The notes beneath the pieces are model-generated. The model was not told the DNA's origin and searched no databases. It worked only from the letters and a program-made list of their open reading frames with translations. From Shinella sp. UYSO24 (GTDB lineage: Bacteria; Pseudomonadota; Alphaproteobacteria; Rhizobiales; Rhizobiaceae), in contig CABHNZ010000001.1 of the NCBI GenBank assembly GCA_902167985.1, forward strand, positions 186,001-250,000: a DNA stretch of 64,000 nucleotides. The letters run 5' to 3'. The translations under genes were made by a program, and so were the position numbers. This document shows positions 9,983 through 20,259 of this stretch, piece after piece. Each line of letters starts with the position of its first letter. Position 1 is the stretch's first letter.

Positions 9983-11483
9983 CTACTCCTCGATGCCGAG
10001 CTTGGCCTTGACCAGCGCCTGAACCGCCTGCGGGTTGGCCTTGCCGCCGGTCGACTTCATGACCTGACCGACGAACCAGCCGGCAAGCGTCGGCTTGGCC
10101 TTGACCTTCTCGACCTGATCCGGGTTGGCGGCGATGATCTCGTCGACGGCCCTTTCGATGGCGCCGGTATCCGTCACCTGCTTCATGCCGCGGCTCTCGA
10201 CGATCTCCGCCGGGTCGCCGCCTTCGGTGAGCACGATCTCGAAGAGATCCTTGGCGATCTTGCCGGAGATCGTTTCGGCCTTGATGAGGTCGATGATCGC
10301 GCCGAGCTGGGCGGGCGAAACCGGAGTCTCTTCAATATCTTTGCCGGTTCTGTTCAAGGCGCCGAGCAGGTCGTTGATGACCCAGTTCGCCGCCATCTTA
10401 CCATCACGACCTTCGGCAACCGCTTCGAAATAATCGGCAATCGCCTTTTCCGAAACGAGAACCGAGGCGTCATAGATGGAGAGGCCGAGTTCGGAAACGA
10501 AACGTGCCTTCTTGTCGTCCGGCAGTTCGGTCAGGCCGGCGCGCATCTTTTCAATGAACGCGTCATCGAATTCGAGCGGCAGCAGGTCCGGGTCGGGGAA
10601 GTAGCGATAGTCATGCGCGTCTTCCTTCGAACGCATCGAGCGGGTCTCGCCCTTGTTCGGATCGAAGAGGCGGGTTTCCTGGTCGATCGAGCCGCCGTCT
10701 TCCAGAATGGCGATCTGGCGGCGTGCCTCGTATTCGATGGCCTGGCCGATGAAGCGGATCGAGTTGACGTTCTTGATTTCGCAGCGCGTGCCGAAGCTTC
10801 GCCCGGACGGCGCACGGAGACGTTGACGTCGGCGCGCATCGAGCCTTCGTCCATGTTGCCGTCGCAGGTGCCGAGGTAGCGCACGATCGAGCGCAGCTTG
10901 GTCATATAGGCCTTGGCTTCGTCCGACGAACGCATGTCCGGCTTGGAGACGATTTCCATCAGGCGACGCCCGAACGGTTCAGGTCGACATAGGACATGGT
11001 CGGATGCTGGTCGTGCATCGACTTGCCGGCATCCTGTTCCAGATGCAGGCGCTCGATGCCGATCTCGATATCCTCGAACTGGCCCTGACGGTCCGGACCG
11101 AGCGAGATGACGATCTGGCCTTCACCGACGATCGGATCCTTGAACTGCGAGATCTGGTAGCCCTGCGGCAGGTCCGGATAGAAATAGTTCTTGCGGTCGA
11201 AGATCGAGCGCTTGTTGATCTTCGCCTTCAGGCCAAGACCGGTGCGGACGGCCTGCGCGACGCATTCCTCGTTGATGACGGGCAGCATGCCGGGCATGGC
11301 GGCGTCGACGAGCGAAACATTGGCATTGGCAGGCTTGCCGAATTCGGTCGAAGCACCGGAGAAAAGCTTAGAATTGGAGAGAACCTGAGCGTGCACCTCC
11401 ATGCCGATGATCACTTCCCAGTCGCCGGTGGCGCCGGGGATGAAGCGTTTCGGATCGGGCGTGCGGACGTCGACTAGGGTCAT
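9983..11483 (-). CDS. gatB: Aspartyl/glutamyl-tRNA(Asn/Gln) amidotransferase subunit B (two frame breaks)
   Basis: GatB binds the misacylated tRNA and phosphorylates Glu/Asp before amidation in the GatCAB complex. The cradle domain begins [23 protein letters not shown] and includes [15 protein letters not shown]; the central part has [13 protein letters not shown] and the C-terminal YqeY-like domain ends [18 protein letters not shown]. Two single-base losses are inferred, near 10962 (CCC to CC, creating a stop in GVALMEI) and near 10794 (TTT to TT in EAFGTRCEI). Corrected length is 500 residues, as expected. It is encoded apart from gatC-gatA, as in many alphaproteobacteria. Confidence 0.95.
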
Positions 11484-11588
11484 CTGAAGCTCGTATTTGG
11501 TCTCGGATTTATGTTTTCTGGAGGTAGAGCAAATGGCCGTCAGGCGCAAGCTTAACCGACAGGAAGGACGCGCGGTAAAAGGCGGGGG

Positions 11589-12097
11589 TCAGACACCCGG
11601 GCCATAGGTTCCGTCGTCGCCGGAGGCGAGCGGCTTGGACATGCCGACGGACTGGACGTCACGATCGATCTTCGGCGCATAGGCCGTGGTGAACCAGTGG
11701 ATGCGATAATCCTGCTTTTCGAAAAAGCCGATCGCCTCGACATTATTGGCATGGGTTTCGACACGGGCGACATCGAAGCCCTGGCGCAAAATCTCGGCCT
11801 CGACTTCGGCCAGAAGCGCCTTGCCGAGCCCCTGCCCCTGAAACGGCGGATCGATCCAGAAATCCGAGATCAGATCATCGAGTTTTCGCGCGCGGCCCAG
11901 CCGGCGATCGCGCCGAAATGTTCGATGACGGTCGCAGTCAGCCAGGAATTGACCGCGAAGGTCTGGAAGGCATTGCGGGCATTTTCGCGCATGCCGACCA
12001 TCTCGCCGATCGACACCATTGCCTTTTCCCAGGCACGGAAGCCGATCTCGGCAATAGTCTCCGCATCATCTTCACGCGCATTGCGAATTGTAGGCAT
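11589..12097 (-). CDS. GNAT-family N-acetyltransferase (frame break near 11883)
   Basis: A 169-residue Gcn5-type acetyltransferase once the frame is repaired. It starts MPTIRNAREDDAETIAEIG and has the acetyl-CoA loop FQGQGLGKALL and the terminal NNVEAIGFFEKQDY. The break is a run of A (T on the plus strand at 11883-11886) that has lost one base and creates an early stop. It is the third GNAT within 3.2 kb; the three differ too much to be recent duplicates. Substrate unknown. Confidence 0.83.
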
Positions 12098-12206
12098 GGG
12101 TCCTCGCGTCTCAAGCACCAAGTAGAGCAAAGGTTTTGGGGTTTGGCTAGTAGGTTGGCCGAAAGCTGGCAACTGCACCGAACATGGGTTTCAGCTGCCG
12201 CCACGA

Positions 12207-12491
12207 TTACTGCCATGGCGGAAAACGTCGGCGATCATGGACGATTGCCACAACCTCCAGATCAGCAGCACCGATGGCTCGATAGACGGCGAAATAGTGC
12301 AGCTCGACGATATGGAGTTCACGCGTTCCCGCTACACGGCCAGGTCTTCCGATCTGAGGGAAATTTTCGAGCATCTGAATAGCCTGGAGGATACGGGCAA
12401 CGACCCGCCCCGCTGCGGCGAGATCATCAGCTGCGATATAGTCGAAGACTGCCTGCAGGTCGGCTTCCGCACCCGGCGTGAAGCTAATCAT
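12207..12491 (-). CDS. ParE/RelE-superfamily toxin
   Basis: A small protein of 94 residues with the ParE/RelE layout: SFTPGAEADLQAVFDYIA at the start, a central ARILQAIQMLENFPQIGRPG and a C-terminal strand region HYFAVYRAIGAADLEVVAIVHDRR. Such toxins poison DNA gyrase (ParE) or cut mRNA on the ribosome (RelE); the sequence favours the ParE side by the FP-x-GRPG motif. The ATG at 12491 overlaps the end of the antitoxin gene by eight bases, which suggests translational coupling; a start nine codons further upstream is possible. Confidence 0.8.
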   Translation of the reverse strand: MISFTPGAEADLQAVFDYIAADDLAAAGRVVARILQAIQMLENFPQIGRPGRVAGTRELHIVELHYFAVYRAIGAADLEVVAIVHDRRRFPPWQ

Positions 12492-12672
12492 CGAGGCCGA
12501 ATTTCTTCCAGACATCACCGATGGGGATCCGTTTTTCCGGATGGCGGTCGGCCTCTGCCACTGCCGCCTCGATCTTGGCCTTCACCCATTCGTCGTAACC
12601 GGCCGCCTCGCCGTTATCGGCCGGCGGCTCGTTCTTAGTGTCATCAGATGCCTTGGCGCCGGGTTTTCTCAT
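12484..12672 (-). CDS. Antitoxin of a ParE/RelE-type pair
   Basis: A 62-residue acidic protein directly upstream of and overlapping the toxin gene. The C-terminal half (YDEWVKAKIEAAVAEADRHP) resembles the helical toxin-binding tail of ParD-like antitoxins, while the N-terminal region is short and charged rather than a clear ribbon-helix-helix. Order (antitoxin first), overlap and size fit a type II toxin-antitoxin system. The DNA-binding part may be reduced or absent. Confidence 0.7.
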   Translation of the reverse strand: MRKPGAKASDDTKNEPPADNGEAAGYDEWVKAKIEAAVAEADRHPEKRIPIGDVWKKFGLDD

Positions 12673-12760
12673 GGAGCGAAGATAGCACTGCCGGAGAGGA
12701 TATCAAAAACGAAATCGCCGGCGCGAGGCCGGCGACTGTGTTCGATCTATTCCAGCTCTC

Positions 12761-14240
12761 TTACCACCACTTGGCGGGGGTGAACTTGCCGGCGGCCTGT
12801 TCGATGACATGGGCGGTGCGGAAGAGGGTTTCTTCCTCGAAGGGCTTGCCGATGAGCTGCAGGCCGAGCGGCAGGCCCTTGCCGTCAAGGCCGGCGGGGA
12901 CCGAAATGCCCGGCAGGCCAGCCATGTTGACCGTCACCGTGAAGATGTCGTTCAGGTACATGGCGACCGGATCGTTGGCGAGGTTTTCGTCAGCGATGCC
13001 GAAGGCGGACGACGGGGTGGCCGGCGTCAGGATCGCGTCGACACCCGCATGGAAGGCCTGCTCGAAATCGCGCTTGATCAGCGTGCGGACCTTCTGCGCC
13101 TGCAGGTAATAGGCATCGTAGTAACCGGCCGAAAGAACATAGGTGCCGATCATGATGCGGCGCTTGACCTCGGTGCCGAAGCCGGCCGCGCGGGTCTTTT
13201 CGTACATGTCGACGATATCCTTGCCATCGACGCGCAGGCCGTAGCGAACGCCGTCATAACGGGCAAGGTTGGACGAGGCTTCGGCCGGTGCGACGATGTA
13301 ATAGGCCGGAAGAGCGTATTTGGTGTGCGGCAGCGTGATGTCGACGATCTCGGCACCGGCATCCTTCAGATAGGCAATGCCCTTCTGCCAGAGCTTTTCG
13401 ATATCTTCAGGCATGCCGTCAACGCGATACTCGCGCGGGATGCCGATCTTCATGCCCTTGACCGACTGGCCGAGCGCCGCTTCGTAATCCGGGATCGGCA
13501 GATCGACCGAGGTCGTGTCCTTGGCGTCAACCGAGGCCATGGACTTCAGCATGATCGCCGCATCGCGCACGTCACGGGCGATCGGGCCGGCCTGATCGAG
13601 CGAAGATGCGAAGGCAACCGTGCCCCAGCGCGAGCAGCGGCCATAGGTCGGCTTGATGCCGACGGTGCCGGTAAAGGCTGCCGGCTGGCGGATCGAGCGC
13701 CGGTATCGGTCGCGGTGCGCCGGCGCAGAGATGCGCGGCAACGGCTGCCGCCGAACCGCCCGACGAGCCGCCCGGAACGAGCTGCTGGTTGGAGCCTTCG
13801 GCCTTCCACGGGTTGATGACCGGGCCGTAGAACGAGGTCTCGTTCGACGAGCCCATGGCGAACTCGTCCATGTTGAGCTTGCCGAGCATGACGGCACCAT
13901 CGTCCCAGAGGTTCTGGGTGACGGTCGATTCGTATTTCGGCTTGAAGCCGTCGAGAATGTGGCTGCAGGCCTGGGTGTGGACGTCCTCGGTGGCAAACAG
14001 GTCCTTGATGCCGAGCGGGATGCCTTCGAGCGCGCCGACCTTGCCGGCGGCGCGACGGGCATCCGAAGCCTTGGCCATGTCCAGCGCCTTTTCCGGCGTC
14101 ACGGTGACATAGGCGTTGAACACGGCATTGGCGGCCTCGATCGCATCCAGATAGGCCTTCGTCAGATCGACGGAGGTGAAATCCTTGGCCTTCAGCTTGT
14201 CGCGGGCTTCGGCAATGGTGAGGCTCGTAAGTTCGGTCAT
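12761..14240 (-). CDS. gatA: Aspartyl/glutamyl-tRNA amidotransferase subunit A (two close frame breaks)
   Basis: GatA is the amidase of GatCAB and releases ammonia from glutamine. The Lys-Ser-Ser amidase signature is visible: [10 protein letters not shown] holds the lysine, [13 protein letters not shown] one serine and TGGSIRQPA the other. The two inferred single-base losses (near 13697 and 13716) bracket the stretch ATDTGG, so the motif is only seen after repair. The corrected protein has 493 residues, the normal length, and starts [16 protein letters not shown]. gatC lies 64 bases upstream, and the two are probably one operon. Confidence 0.95.
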
Positions 14241-14304
14241 GGTCTCTTCAAATCTTTTCGAATGGCTTGATACGGACGGAGGCGGCGCTTTTCTTTAAAA
14301 ACGC

Positions 14305-14592
14305 TTACTCGACGACCTTCGGAACCAGGAAGAAATTGCGGTCGGTGGCGGGGGCGTTGGCAACGACGTCGTCGGCCTTGTCGCCGTCGGTCACGTCGTC
14401 ATGGCGCTTGCGCATGTCCATGGGCGTCACGGACGTCATCGGCTCGACGCCCGTCACATCGACTTCGGACAATTGTTCGACGAAGCCGAGAATGCCATTC
14501 AATTCGCCGACCATGCGATTGGCATCTTCTTCCGAGACCGCAAGGCGGGCAAGACGGGCGACACGCTTCACGGTGGCGAGATCGACGGACAT
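14305..14592 (-). CDS. gatC: Aspartyl/glutamyl-tRNA amidotransferase subunit C
   Basis: GatC stabilises the GatA-GatB contact in the transamidosome that makes Gln-tRNA(Gln) and Asn-tRNA(Asn). This copy is intact, with 95 residues, starting [20 protein letters not shown], followed by the conserved [22 protein letters not shown] and ending with the [10 protein letters not shown] tail typical of the family. It is the first gene of gatC-gatA. Confidence 0.96.
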   Translation of the reverse strand: MSVDLATVKRVARLARLAVSEEDANRMVGELNGILGFVEQLSEVDVTGVEPMTSVTPMDMRKRHDDVTDGDKADDVVANAPATDRNFFLVPKVVE

Positions 14593-14708
14593 GGCTTTAC
14601 TCCGATGGGAAATTTCCCCTTCGCTATAATGGCCACGTCCGCCGTTCGCAACAGGGTAGCGCGCCTGTTTGTGTGGCGCGCTAACGCTTTATCAGTTGCA
14701 GGACGCGA

Positions 14709-15415
14709 TCATTCGTAGCTGAGCGCGGTGCCGATGGTCGGCACTTCGACGAGCGTGCGGTGCCCTTCCATGCCCTTGACGAACTTTTCCGGCGTCTGAT
14801 CGATGATCGGGAACGTGCCGAAATGGCAGGGAATGGCGTGCTTGAAATCGAAGAAGCGCTGGCAGGCGAGTGCCGCAACGGCGCCGCCCATGGTGAAACG
14901 GTCGCCAACCGGCACGATGCCGATATCCGGCTGATGCAGCTCGTTGATCAGGCCCATGTCGGTGAAAATGTCGGTATCACCCATGTGGAAAACCGAGGGC
15001 TCGTCTTCGACATGCAGGAGCAGACCGTTGGCGCTGCCGAGCGAATGGGCCACGCCCGTCTCGTCGATCTGGCCCGAGGAATGCAGCGCCTGGGTGAAGG
15101 TGACGGTGAAGCCGTCGAAACCGACGGTACCGCCGGTATTGCCCATTTCCAGCTTCTGGACGCCCTTCAGGCCGAGCCAGCTTGCGAGATCCGCATTGGC
15201 CAAGACAACGGCGCCGGTTTCTTGGCAATCTCGACCGTATCGCCGACATGGTCGCCATGACCGTGGGTGAGAAGAATGTGGGTGACGCCTTCGGTTGCGG
15301 CCTTCACATCCTGGCCGGCAAAGGTCGGGCTATGGGTCAGGAACGGGTCGATAAGAATTTTCGCCTTCGCCGTTTCGATACGAAACGCGGCGTGGCCGAG
15401 CCAGATGATCTTCAT
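14709..15415 (-). CDS. UPF0173 metal-dependent hydrolase (metallo-beta-lactamase fold; frame break near 15218)
   Basis: A cytoplasmic metallo-beta-lactamase-fold hydrolase of the UPF0173 family, with unknown substrate. It starts [15 protein letters not shown], the metal motif HGHGDH is at about residue 51, a later GDTDIF and IPCHFGTFP supply further ligands. One A is missing from a run (plus-strand T-run 15218-15220); with it the halves join through [14 protein letters not shown] and the protein is 235 residues, the family length. It sits alone between gatC and ruvX. Confidence 0.88.
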
Positions 15416-15542
15416 GAAAAGTCTCCCTTCAGGGCATGTCGAGGGGTTATAATAAGCAGGATGGGGGTGCTAAGGAGATAGCCCCGCACGCCGATCCGTA
15501 AAGACGGCGGCGCAGAGTTTCAGCGAGCGAGATGTATACCGA

Positions 15543-16046
15543 ATGACAGTGCTGACGATAGAGGAACTTGCTTCAAGTCTCCAACCGGGCCAACCGGTCG
15601 CAGGGCTTGACCTCGGAACGAAGACGATCGGGCTTTCCATGTCCGATCTCGGGCGCCGGTTTGCGAGCCCCCGGCCGGTCATCAAGCGCATCAAGTTCAC
15701 GCTCGATGCAGAGGTGCTTCTGGCCTTTGCGGAGAAGGAAAAGGTTGCCGGCTTCATCATCGGCCTGCCGATGAACATGGACGGCTCTGCCGGCCCGCGC
15801 GTTCAGGCGACCCGCGCCTTCGTGCGCTCGATGTCGGACAAGACCGCCCTTCCCTTCGTCTTCTGGGACGAACGGCTGTCGACGGTCGCGGCCGAGCGGG
15901 CGCTTCTCGAAATGGATGTCTCGCGGGCAAAACGCGCCGAACGGATCGATTCGGCAGCGGCAAGCTTCATTCTTCAGGGAGCGCTGGACAGGCTCTTGTC
16001 GCTTGCAAGAACAACGGGCGCCGAGACAGGCAGCGAAGAAGACTGA
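15543..16046 (+). CDS. ruvX: Putative pre-16S rRNA nuclease / Holliday junction resolvase YqgF
   Basis: An intact 167-residue RNase H-fold protein. The first catalytic acidic residue is in [32 protein letters not shown] follows, and the DERLST motif and the late [11 protein letters not shown] complete the active site. The family is now assigned to final trimming of the 16S rRNA 5' end; an older label is Holliday junction resolvase. The last 73 bases overlap the end of a convergent gene on the other strand. Confidence 0.92.
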   Translation: MTVLTIEELASSLQPGQPVAGLDLGTKTIGLSMSDLGRRFASPRPVIKRIKFTLDAEVLLAFAEKEKVAGFIIGLPMNMDGSAGPRVQATRAFVRSMSDKTALPFVFWDERLSTVAAERALLEMDVSRAKRAERIDSAAASFILQGALDRLLSLARTTGAETGSEED

Positions 16047-16315
16047 CGGCGCGCCCACCAGCTGCGGATCGCGTTGCGCTTGCGGAAGAGCACGATTGCG
16101 AAGACGACGAGACTGTCGAAGGCGATCGCACGGGCCACCAGCGGCGGGATCTTTTCCGGCTCGATGCCGAGCACGTTGCCGTAAATCGAGAAGACGAGAT
16201 CATGCGCCTGACGGGTGAGCATGAAAACGCCGAAGCTCATGTCGTGATACGAGAGTTCGTACCAGCTGAACAGCAACAGAACCGGACCGGCCCAGAGTAT
16301 CAGAAACCACTTCAT
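15974..16315 (-). CDS. Small membrane protein (DUF6105-like)
   Basis: A 113-residue protein with two predicted membrane segments, [18 protein letters not shown] near the N-terminus and [17 protein letters not shown] near residue 72, and a basic C-terminal tail starting [10 protein letters not shown]. It resembles uncharacterised Rhizobiaceae membrane proteins; function is unknown. The start at 16315 overlaps the stop of the upstream small gene (ATGA), and its 3' end runs 73 bases into the convergent ruvX, so the last 24 codons encode protein on both strands. Confidence 0.7.
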   Translation of the reverse strand: MKWFLILWAGPVLLLFSWYELSYHDMSFGVFMLTRQAHDLVFSIYGNVLGIEPEKIPPLVARAIAFDSLVVFAIVLFRKRNAIRSWWARRQSSSLPVSAPVVLASDKSLSSAP

Positions 16316-16482
16316 GCGGCCTGCCCCTTCCATTCGACCGGACCGAGATCCAGCGTGACCATCCACCGCGACAGCGCCATGGCGCTCAACACCAGTGCAG
16401 GCACGGAAATGTCGAGGGCCAGGACCGCGAAGAGCACGGTCGCAACCATCAGCAGTGTAGCATGACTGAGTAATGTTCCCAT
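16312..16482 (-). CDS. Small predicted membrane protein, 56 residues
   Basis: A short open frame of 56 codons starting MGTLLSHATLLMVATVLF and ending WKGQAA. It holds one long or two short hydrophobic helices (residues about 9-37) and a short polar tail. Its TGA overlaps the ATG of the next membrane protein gene by four bases, strong evidence of translational coupling and hence that it is real. No function is known; the two products may work together. Confidence 0.65.
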   Translation of the reverse strand: MGTLLSHATLLMVATVLFAVLALDISVPALVLSAMALSRWMVTLDLGPVEWKGQAA

Positions 16483-16594
16483 AGCGCGACCGCTCCGGGC
16501 TGGATGTGGTTAACAATACATTAACGCAACATTTAAACCGCAAGAGATGATCTGCAACGCAAACCCGCGGTTATGGTTAATTTCCCATTGCCTG

Positions 16595-16612
16595 CTGTGC
16601 ATATCGGCACAG
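16595..16612. repeat. Inverted repeat CTGTGC-N6-GCACAG
   Basis: A perfect 6-bp inverted repeat with a 6-base spacer in the 199-base gap between the small membrane genes and the TetR gene. It could be a weak terminator of the TetR transcript or an operator. Confidence 0.35.
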
Positions 16613-16681
16613 ACGAAACGCCCCGTCCGATGGGCAGGGTCGCTATTTGCGATGACGATTTGAAGTCGGAATGGCGGGCAA

Positions 16682-17335
16682 TCAGCCGTAGATGGCGCGG
16701 ACCAGACGGCTGACGGCAGCGGCAACCTTTTCCCAGTCCTTTTCCGTGCGCAGCGGCATGCCGGAAAACTGACCGCTGACGGTCGCGGAGACGACCACGT
16801 GCTGGATCGAGGCGAAGAGAAGCGCGTTGGTCAGAACCGTGTCGACGCCCTTCGGCGGCGTCAGCGAGCCGCGCATCTTGTCGAGCCATTTCTGCAGCGA
16901 GCGGGCGCGAGCCTCCGACAGGCGGCGAACCTGCGGCGTGTCTTTGGAAATCTCCCAGGCGACGATCTTGCACATCAGCGGATCTTCGCGCAGCGCATCC
17001 ATGTAATAGACGGAGAGCTTGTCCATCAGGTCGCCATAGGTCAGCACGAACATGCCGCCGGTATCTTCCGGAATGCGATCCTTGACCCAGGAGCCGAGAT
17101 CCTCACCGATCGCATCGACGAGCCCATCGAGCCCGCCGTAATAGCGATAGATCAGCTGCTTGTCGCAGCCGGCACGGCGGGCAACAGCGTTGATGCCGAA
17201 ACCCTGAAAGCCTTCTTCGGCGAGAAGATCACGGGCGGCGAGAAAGATCGTCCGCTCGGTGCTGGCGCGGTTGCGCGGGCGAGCCGCGGTTGCGGTTGCG
17301 CCATCCTTCGTCGTCGTTTCAGCCGTCTGCAGCAT
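16682..17335 (-). CDS. TetR-family transcriptional regulator
   Basis: A 217-residue repressor-type protein. The N-terminal DNA-binding domain spans residues about 24-70, with the helix-turn-helix GINAVARRAGCDKQLIYRYYGG; the all-helical C-terminal region would bind a ligand that cannot be guessed. It is divergent from the AEC transporter gene over a 216-base interval, the usual arrangement for a regulator and its target, so control of that transporter is a reasonable inference. In-frame starts further upstream exist, but MLQTAETT fits family length best. Confidence 0.85.
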   Translation of the reverse strand: MLQTAETTTKDGATATAARPRNRASTERTIFLAARDLLAEEGFQGFGINAVARRAGCDKQLIYRYYGGLDGLVDAIGEDLGSWVKDRIPEDTGGMFVLTYGDLMDKLSVYYMDALREDPLMCKIVAWEISKDTPQVRRLSEARARSLQKWLDKMRGSLTPPKGVDTVLTNALLFASIQHVVVSATVSGQFSGMPLRTEKDWEKVAAAVSRLVRAIYG

Positions 17336-17551
17336 CGCCAGCCTGATTCCATCAAATTCGGATGTGGTTGTTAAGGCGTTAATAGCCGCTTGTGTGCCCT
17401 GCAAGCATCTGCCGGCAGTCATGCACAGGTTAGGTTGCCGGCGAATGACCTGTGCCGCATTGCACACCCGCGGCGACGGGGGTAACGAGAAAGGCTATTG
17501 CCTGCCCCATCCCGCCCTTCCCGCATAAAGCAAGCGCCTCACCGTATCCCC

Positions 17552-18487
17552 ATGCTCATTGTCTTCCAAAGCATTTTGCCGATCTTCCTGATCGTTCTCC
17601 TCGGTATCGGGCTGAAACGTTCCCCCGTGATCAACCCGACCTTCTGGGACGGGCTCGAACAGTTCAGCTACTGGGTTCTCTTCCCGTCGCTGCTGTTCCA
17701 GACGATGGCGCATGCGGATTTCACCAATACGGAGAACCTGTCGGTCAGCTTTGCCGCGATCATCACCGTCTGCGTAATGTCGGGAGCGATCCTCGGCCTG
17801 TGGCCGGTGCTTCGGAAAGCCGGCGTGCGGGCGCCGGCCTACAGTTCCCTCTTCCAGACGGCGACGCGCTGGAACGGCTTTGTCGCGCTGGCTATTGCGG
17901 CCAAGACCTCGGGCCAGGACGGCCTGACGATGATCGGCATGGTGATGGCGGCGATCATCATTCCGCAGAACCTGACGATCATCATCGTGCTCGTCTGGTT
18001 TTCCGGGCGGGCGCGCAGCTACAAGATGATGTTCTACCGGGTGATCACCAATCCGATGATCGTCGCGACCGCTCTCGGCATCGCGGTGAACCTCCTCCAT
18101 ATCCCGATCTACGATCCGGTGATGCAGGCGGTCTATTTCCTTTCGGAAGCGGCGCTCAGCCTCGGGCTGATCACCGTCGGCGCGGGATTGCGGGTCATGG
18201 ATGCGCTGAAGCCGAGCATGCTTGCGCTGCTGGCCGTCTTCCTGAAACTTGCCGTCTTCCCGGTCGTTGCGGTGGCGATCGGCCTCTCGCTCGGCCTGCA
18301 CGGCGATGCGCTCACCATGCTGGCACTGAGCGCTGCCGTACCAACGGCAATGAACGGCTATATCATGGCCAAGCAGTTCAATGCCGACGCCGACTTCTAC
18401 GCCGCCGTCGCTACCATTCAGGTGATCATCTCGTTCTTCACGATCCCGGTCGTGCTGACGCTCGCGCCTTACGTCGCCGGCGGATAA
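17552..18487 (+). CDS. AEC-family (auxin efflux carrier-like) transporter
   Basis: A 311-residue inner-membrane protein with about ten hydrophobic segments. Characteristic AEC stretches are FWDGLEQFSYWVLFPSLLF near the N-terminus, YSSLFQTATRWNGFVAL in the middle and ALSAAVPTAMNGYIMAKQF near residue 270. Family members export small organic anions such as malate or malonate. It is divergent from the TetR regulator, which may control it. Its 3' end overlaps the convergent AidB-like gene by 19 bases. Confidence 0.87.
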   Translation: MLIVFQSILPIFLIVLLGIGLKRSPVINPTFWDGLEQFSYWVLFPSLLFQTMAHADFTNTENLSVSFAAIITVCVMSGAILGLWPVLRKAGVRAPAYSSLFQTATRWNGFVALAIAAKTSGQDGLTMIGMVMAAIIIPQNLTIIIVLVWFSGRARSYKMMFYRVITNPMIVATALGIAVNLLHIPIYDPVMQAVYFLSEAALSLGLITVGAGLRVMDALKPSMLALLAVFLKLAVFPVVAVAIGLSLGLHGDALTMLALSAAVPTAMNGYIMAKQFNADADFYAAVATIQVIISFFTIPVVLTLAPYVAGG

Positions 18488-20120
18488 AGCAGGTCGACGA
18501 TATAGCGGGCGTCGAAACGGGCATCAAGCATACCATAGGTCGAGCGCCAGCCACCGGCGAGACGCGTTTCCATATAGGCATCGGCGATCTTGCCGGCACC
18601 AAGCCGCGACAGTTCCGCGGCACCGGCGGCAAGCGCCAGCTGCTCGACCAGAAGACGGGCAGCCCCTTCATCGCTTTCGCAGAGCGCCATGGCGGCACGC
18701 AGGACCTCGACGGTCTTCTTGCCGGAATGGCCGAGATCGCGGTCGAAACCGGCGAGAACCATGTCGAAGAGTTCGCGGCCGCGCGAGAGAACGCGCAGCA
18801 CGTCGAGCGCCATGACATTGCCCGAGCCTTCCCAGATCGCATTGACCGGGGCCTCGCGGTAATGGCGAGCGATCGGACGCTCCTCGATATAGCCGTTGCC
18901 GCCGAGGCATTCCATCGCCTCATAGATCAGCGACGGGGCGATCTTGCAGTTCCAGTATTTGACGACCGGCGTCATGACGCGGGCAAAGGCCGCATCGGTC
19001 GGATTGTTGGCGGCGCGGTCGAAGGCGTCGGCCAGGCGGAAGGAGAGTGCGGTTGCGGCCGCGACATCCAGCGCCATGTCGGCCAGAACGCGGGTCATCA
19101 GCGGCTGGTCGATGAGGTTGCGACCAAAACCTTGCGGCCACGGGTGTGATGGACGGCTTCGGCAACGGAGGCGCGCATGATGCCGGCCGAGGCCAGCGAG
19201 CAATCGAGCCGGGTCAGTGTCACCATGTCGAGAATGGTGCGGATACCGGCCGAGGGATCGCCCAAGAGATAACCGAAGGCATCGGTGAACTCGACTTCGG
19301 ATGAGGCATTCGAACGGTTGCCGAGTTTGTCCTTCAGGCGCTGGAAATGCAGGCCGTTGGCGGAACCGTCTTCCAGCAGGCGCGGCACGAGGAAGCAGCC
19401 GATACCGTCACCGGTTTTCGCCAGCATGACGAAGCCGTCGCTCATCGGTGCCGACATGAACCATTTGTGGCCGGAGAGGCGATAGACGCCCTCGCCCACA
19501 CGCTCGGCCGTCGTGCGGTTGGCGCGCACATCCGTGCCGCCTTGCTTTTCCGTCATGCCCATGCCGAGCGTCACGGCGCTCTTCTGCAGGGCCGGACGAT
19601 TGGTCGAATCATACTTGCGCGACAGGATCTTTGGCGCCCATTCCTTCTGGACGCGGGGCGAGGCCATCAGGGCGGCAACCGAGGCGCTCGTCATCGTCAG
19701 CGGGCAGAGATGGCCGCATTCGAGCTGCGAGGTGAGATAGAAGCGCGTGGCGCGCGCCTTGTGCTCGTGATTGCGGGTTTCCGGCGTGGTTTCCCAGACG
19801 GAGGAATGCAGGCCGGTCTGCATCGAACGGCGCATCAGCGCATGCCATGCCGGGTGATATTCGACCGTATCGAGACGTTCGCCGCGCGGACCATGGGTCT
19901 TCAGCTTCGGCGGGTTCTCGTTTGCCATGCGCGCCAGTTCCTGCGCTTCCGGCGAGGTAACGTAGCGGCCGAGCTGGTCATATTCCTCGCGCACGCTGCG
20001 ATGCAGGTCGCCGGTCAGGTCTACGACCAGCGGGTCGGACCGGTAGGCATTGATGCCGGACCAGAGGCTTGGCTGGTTCAGCTCGGCAAATTTTTCTTCG
20101 TCGCGGGACATGTCGTTCAT
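18469..20120 (-). CDS. AidB-like acyl-CoA dehydrogenase (frame break near 19126)
   Basis: A flavoprotein of the acyl-CoA dehydrogenase superfamily, closest in layout to the E. coli adaptive-response protein AidB. It has the long N-terminal helical part, GMGMTEKQGGTDVRAN in the flavin-binding region, the SGHKWFMSAPMSDGFVML strand region, CLGGNGYIEE, and NAIWEGSGNVMALDVLR near the C-terminus. One T is missing from a run (plus-strand A-run 19126-19129) in the stretch GRKVFGRNLIDQP; repaired, it is 550 residues, as for AidB. AidB protects DNA against alkylation; whether this copy does so is not shown. Confidence 0.88.
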
Positions 20121-20222
20121 GCCCCGCTTCTAGCCGAACTTATGACGGGTGGGAACGGCGCTGGGCGAGGAATTCGAGCGTTCTTCACAAAACCTCGTAG
20201 CACGTTGCAATTCATGCTATTG

Positions 20223-20236
20223 ATGACTGCCGTCAT
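20223..20236. promoter_or_regulatory. Candidate operator of parDE, ATGAC-N4-GTCAT
   Basis: A perfect 5-bp inverted repeat with a 4-base spacer, 24 bases before the parD start, immediately followed by ATAACAGG. ParD antitoxins bind short palindromes at their own promoter, so autoregulation is a natural inference. Confidence 0.5.
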
Positions 20237-20259
20237 ATAACAGGATCGCACGCAGGCTC

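Noticed and set aside
8982..12097. The three GNAT genes as a recent tandem duplication
   Set aside because: Their sequences share only the generic acetyl-CoA loop and differ in length and termini, so they are independent family members.
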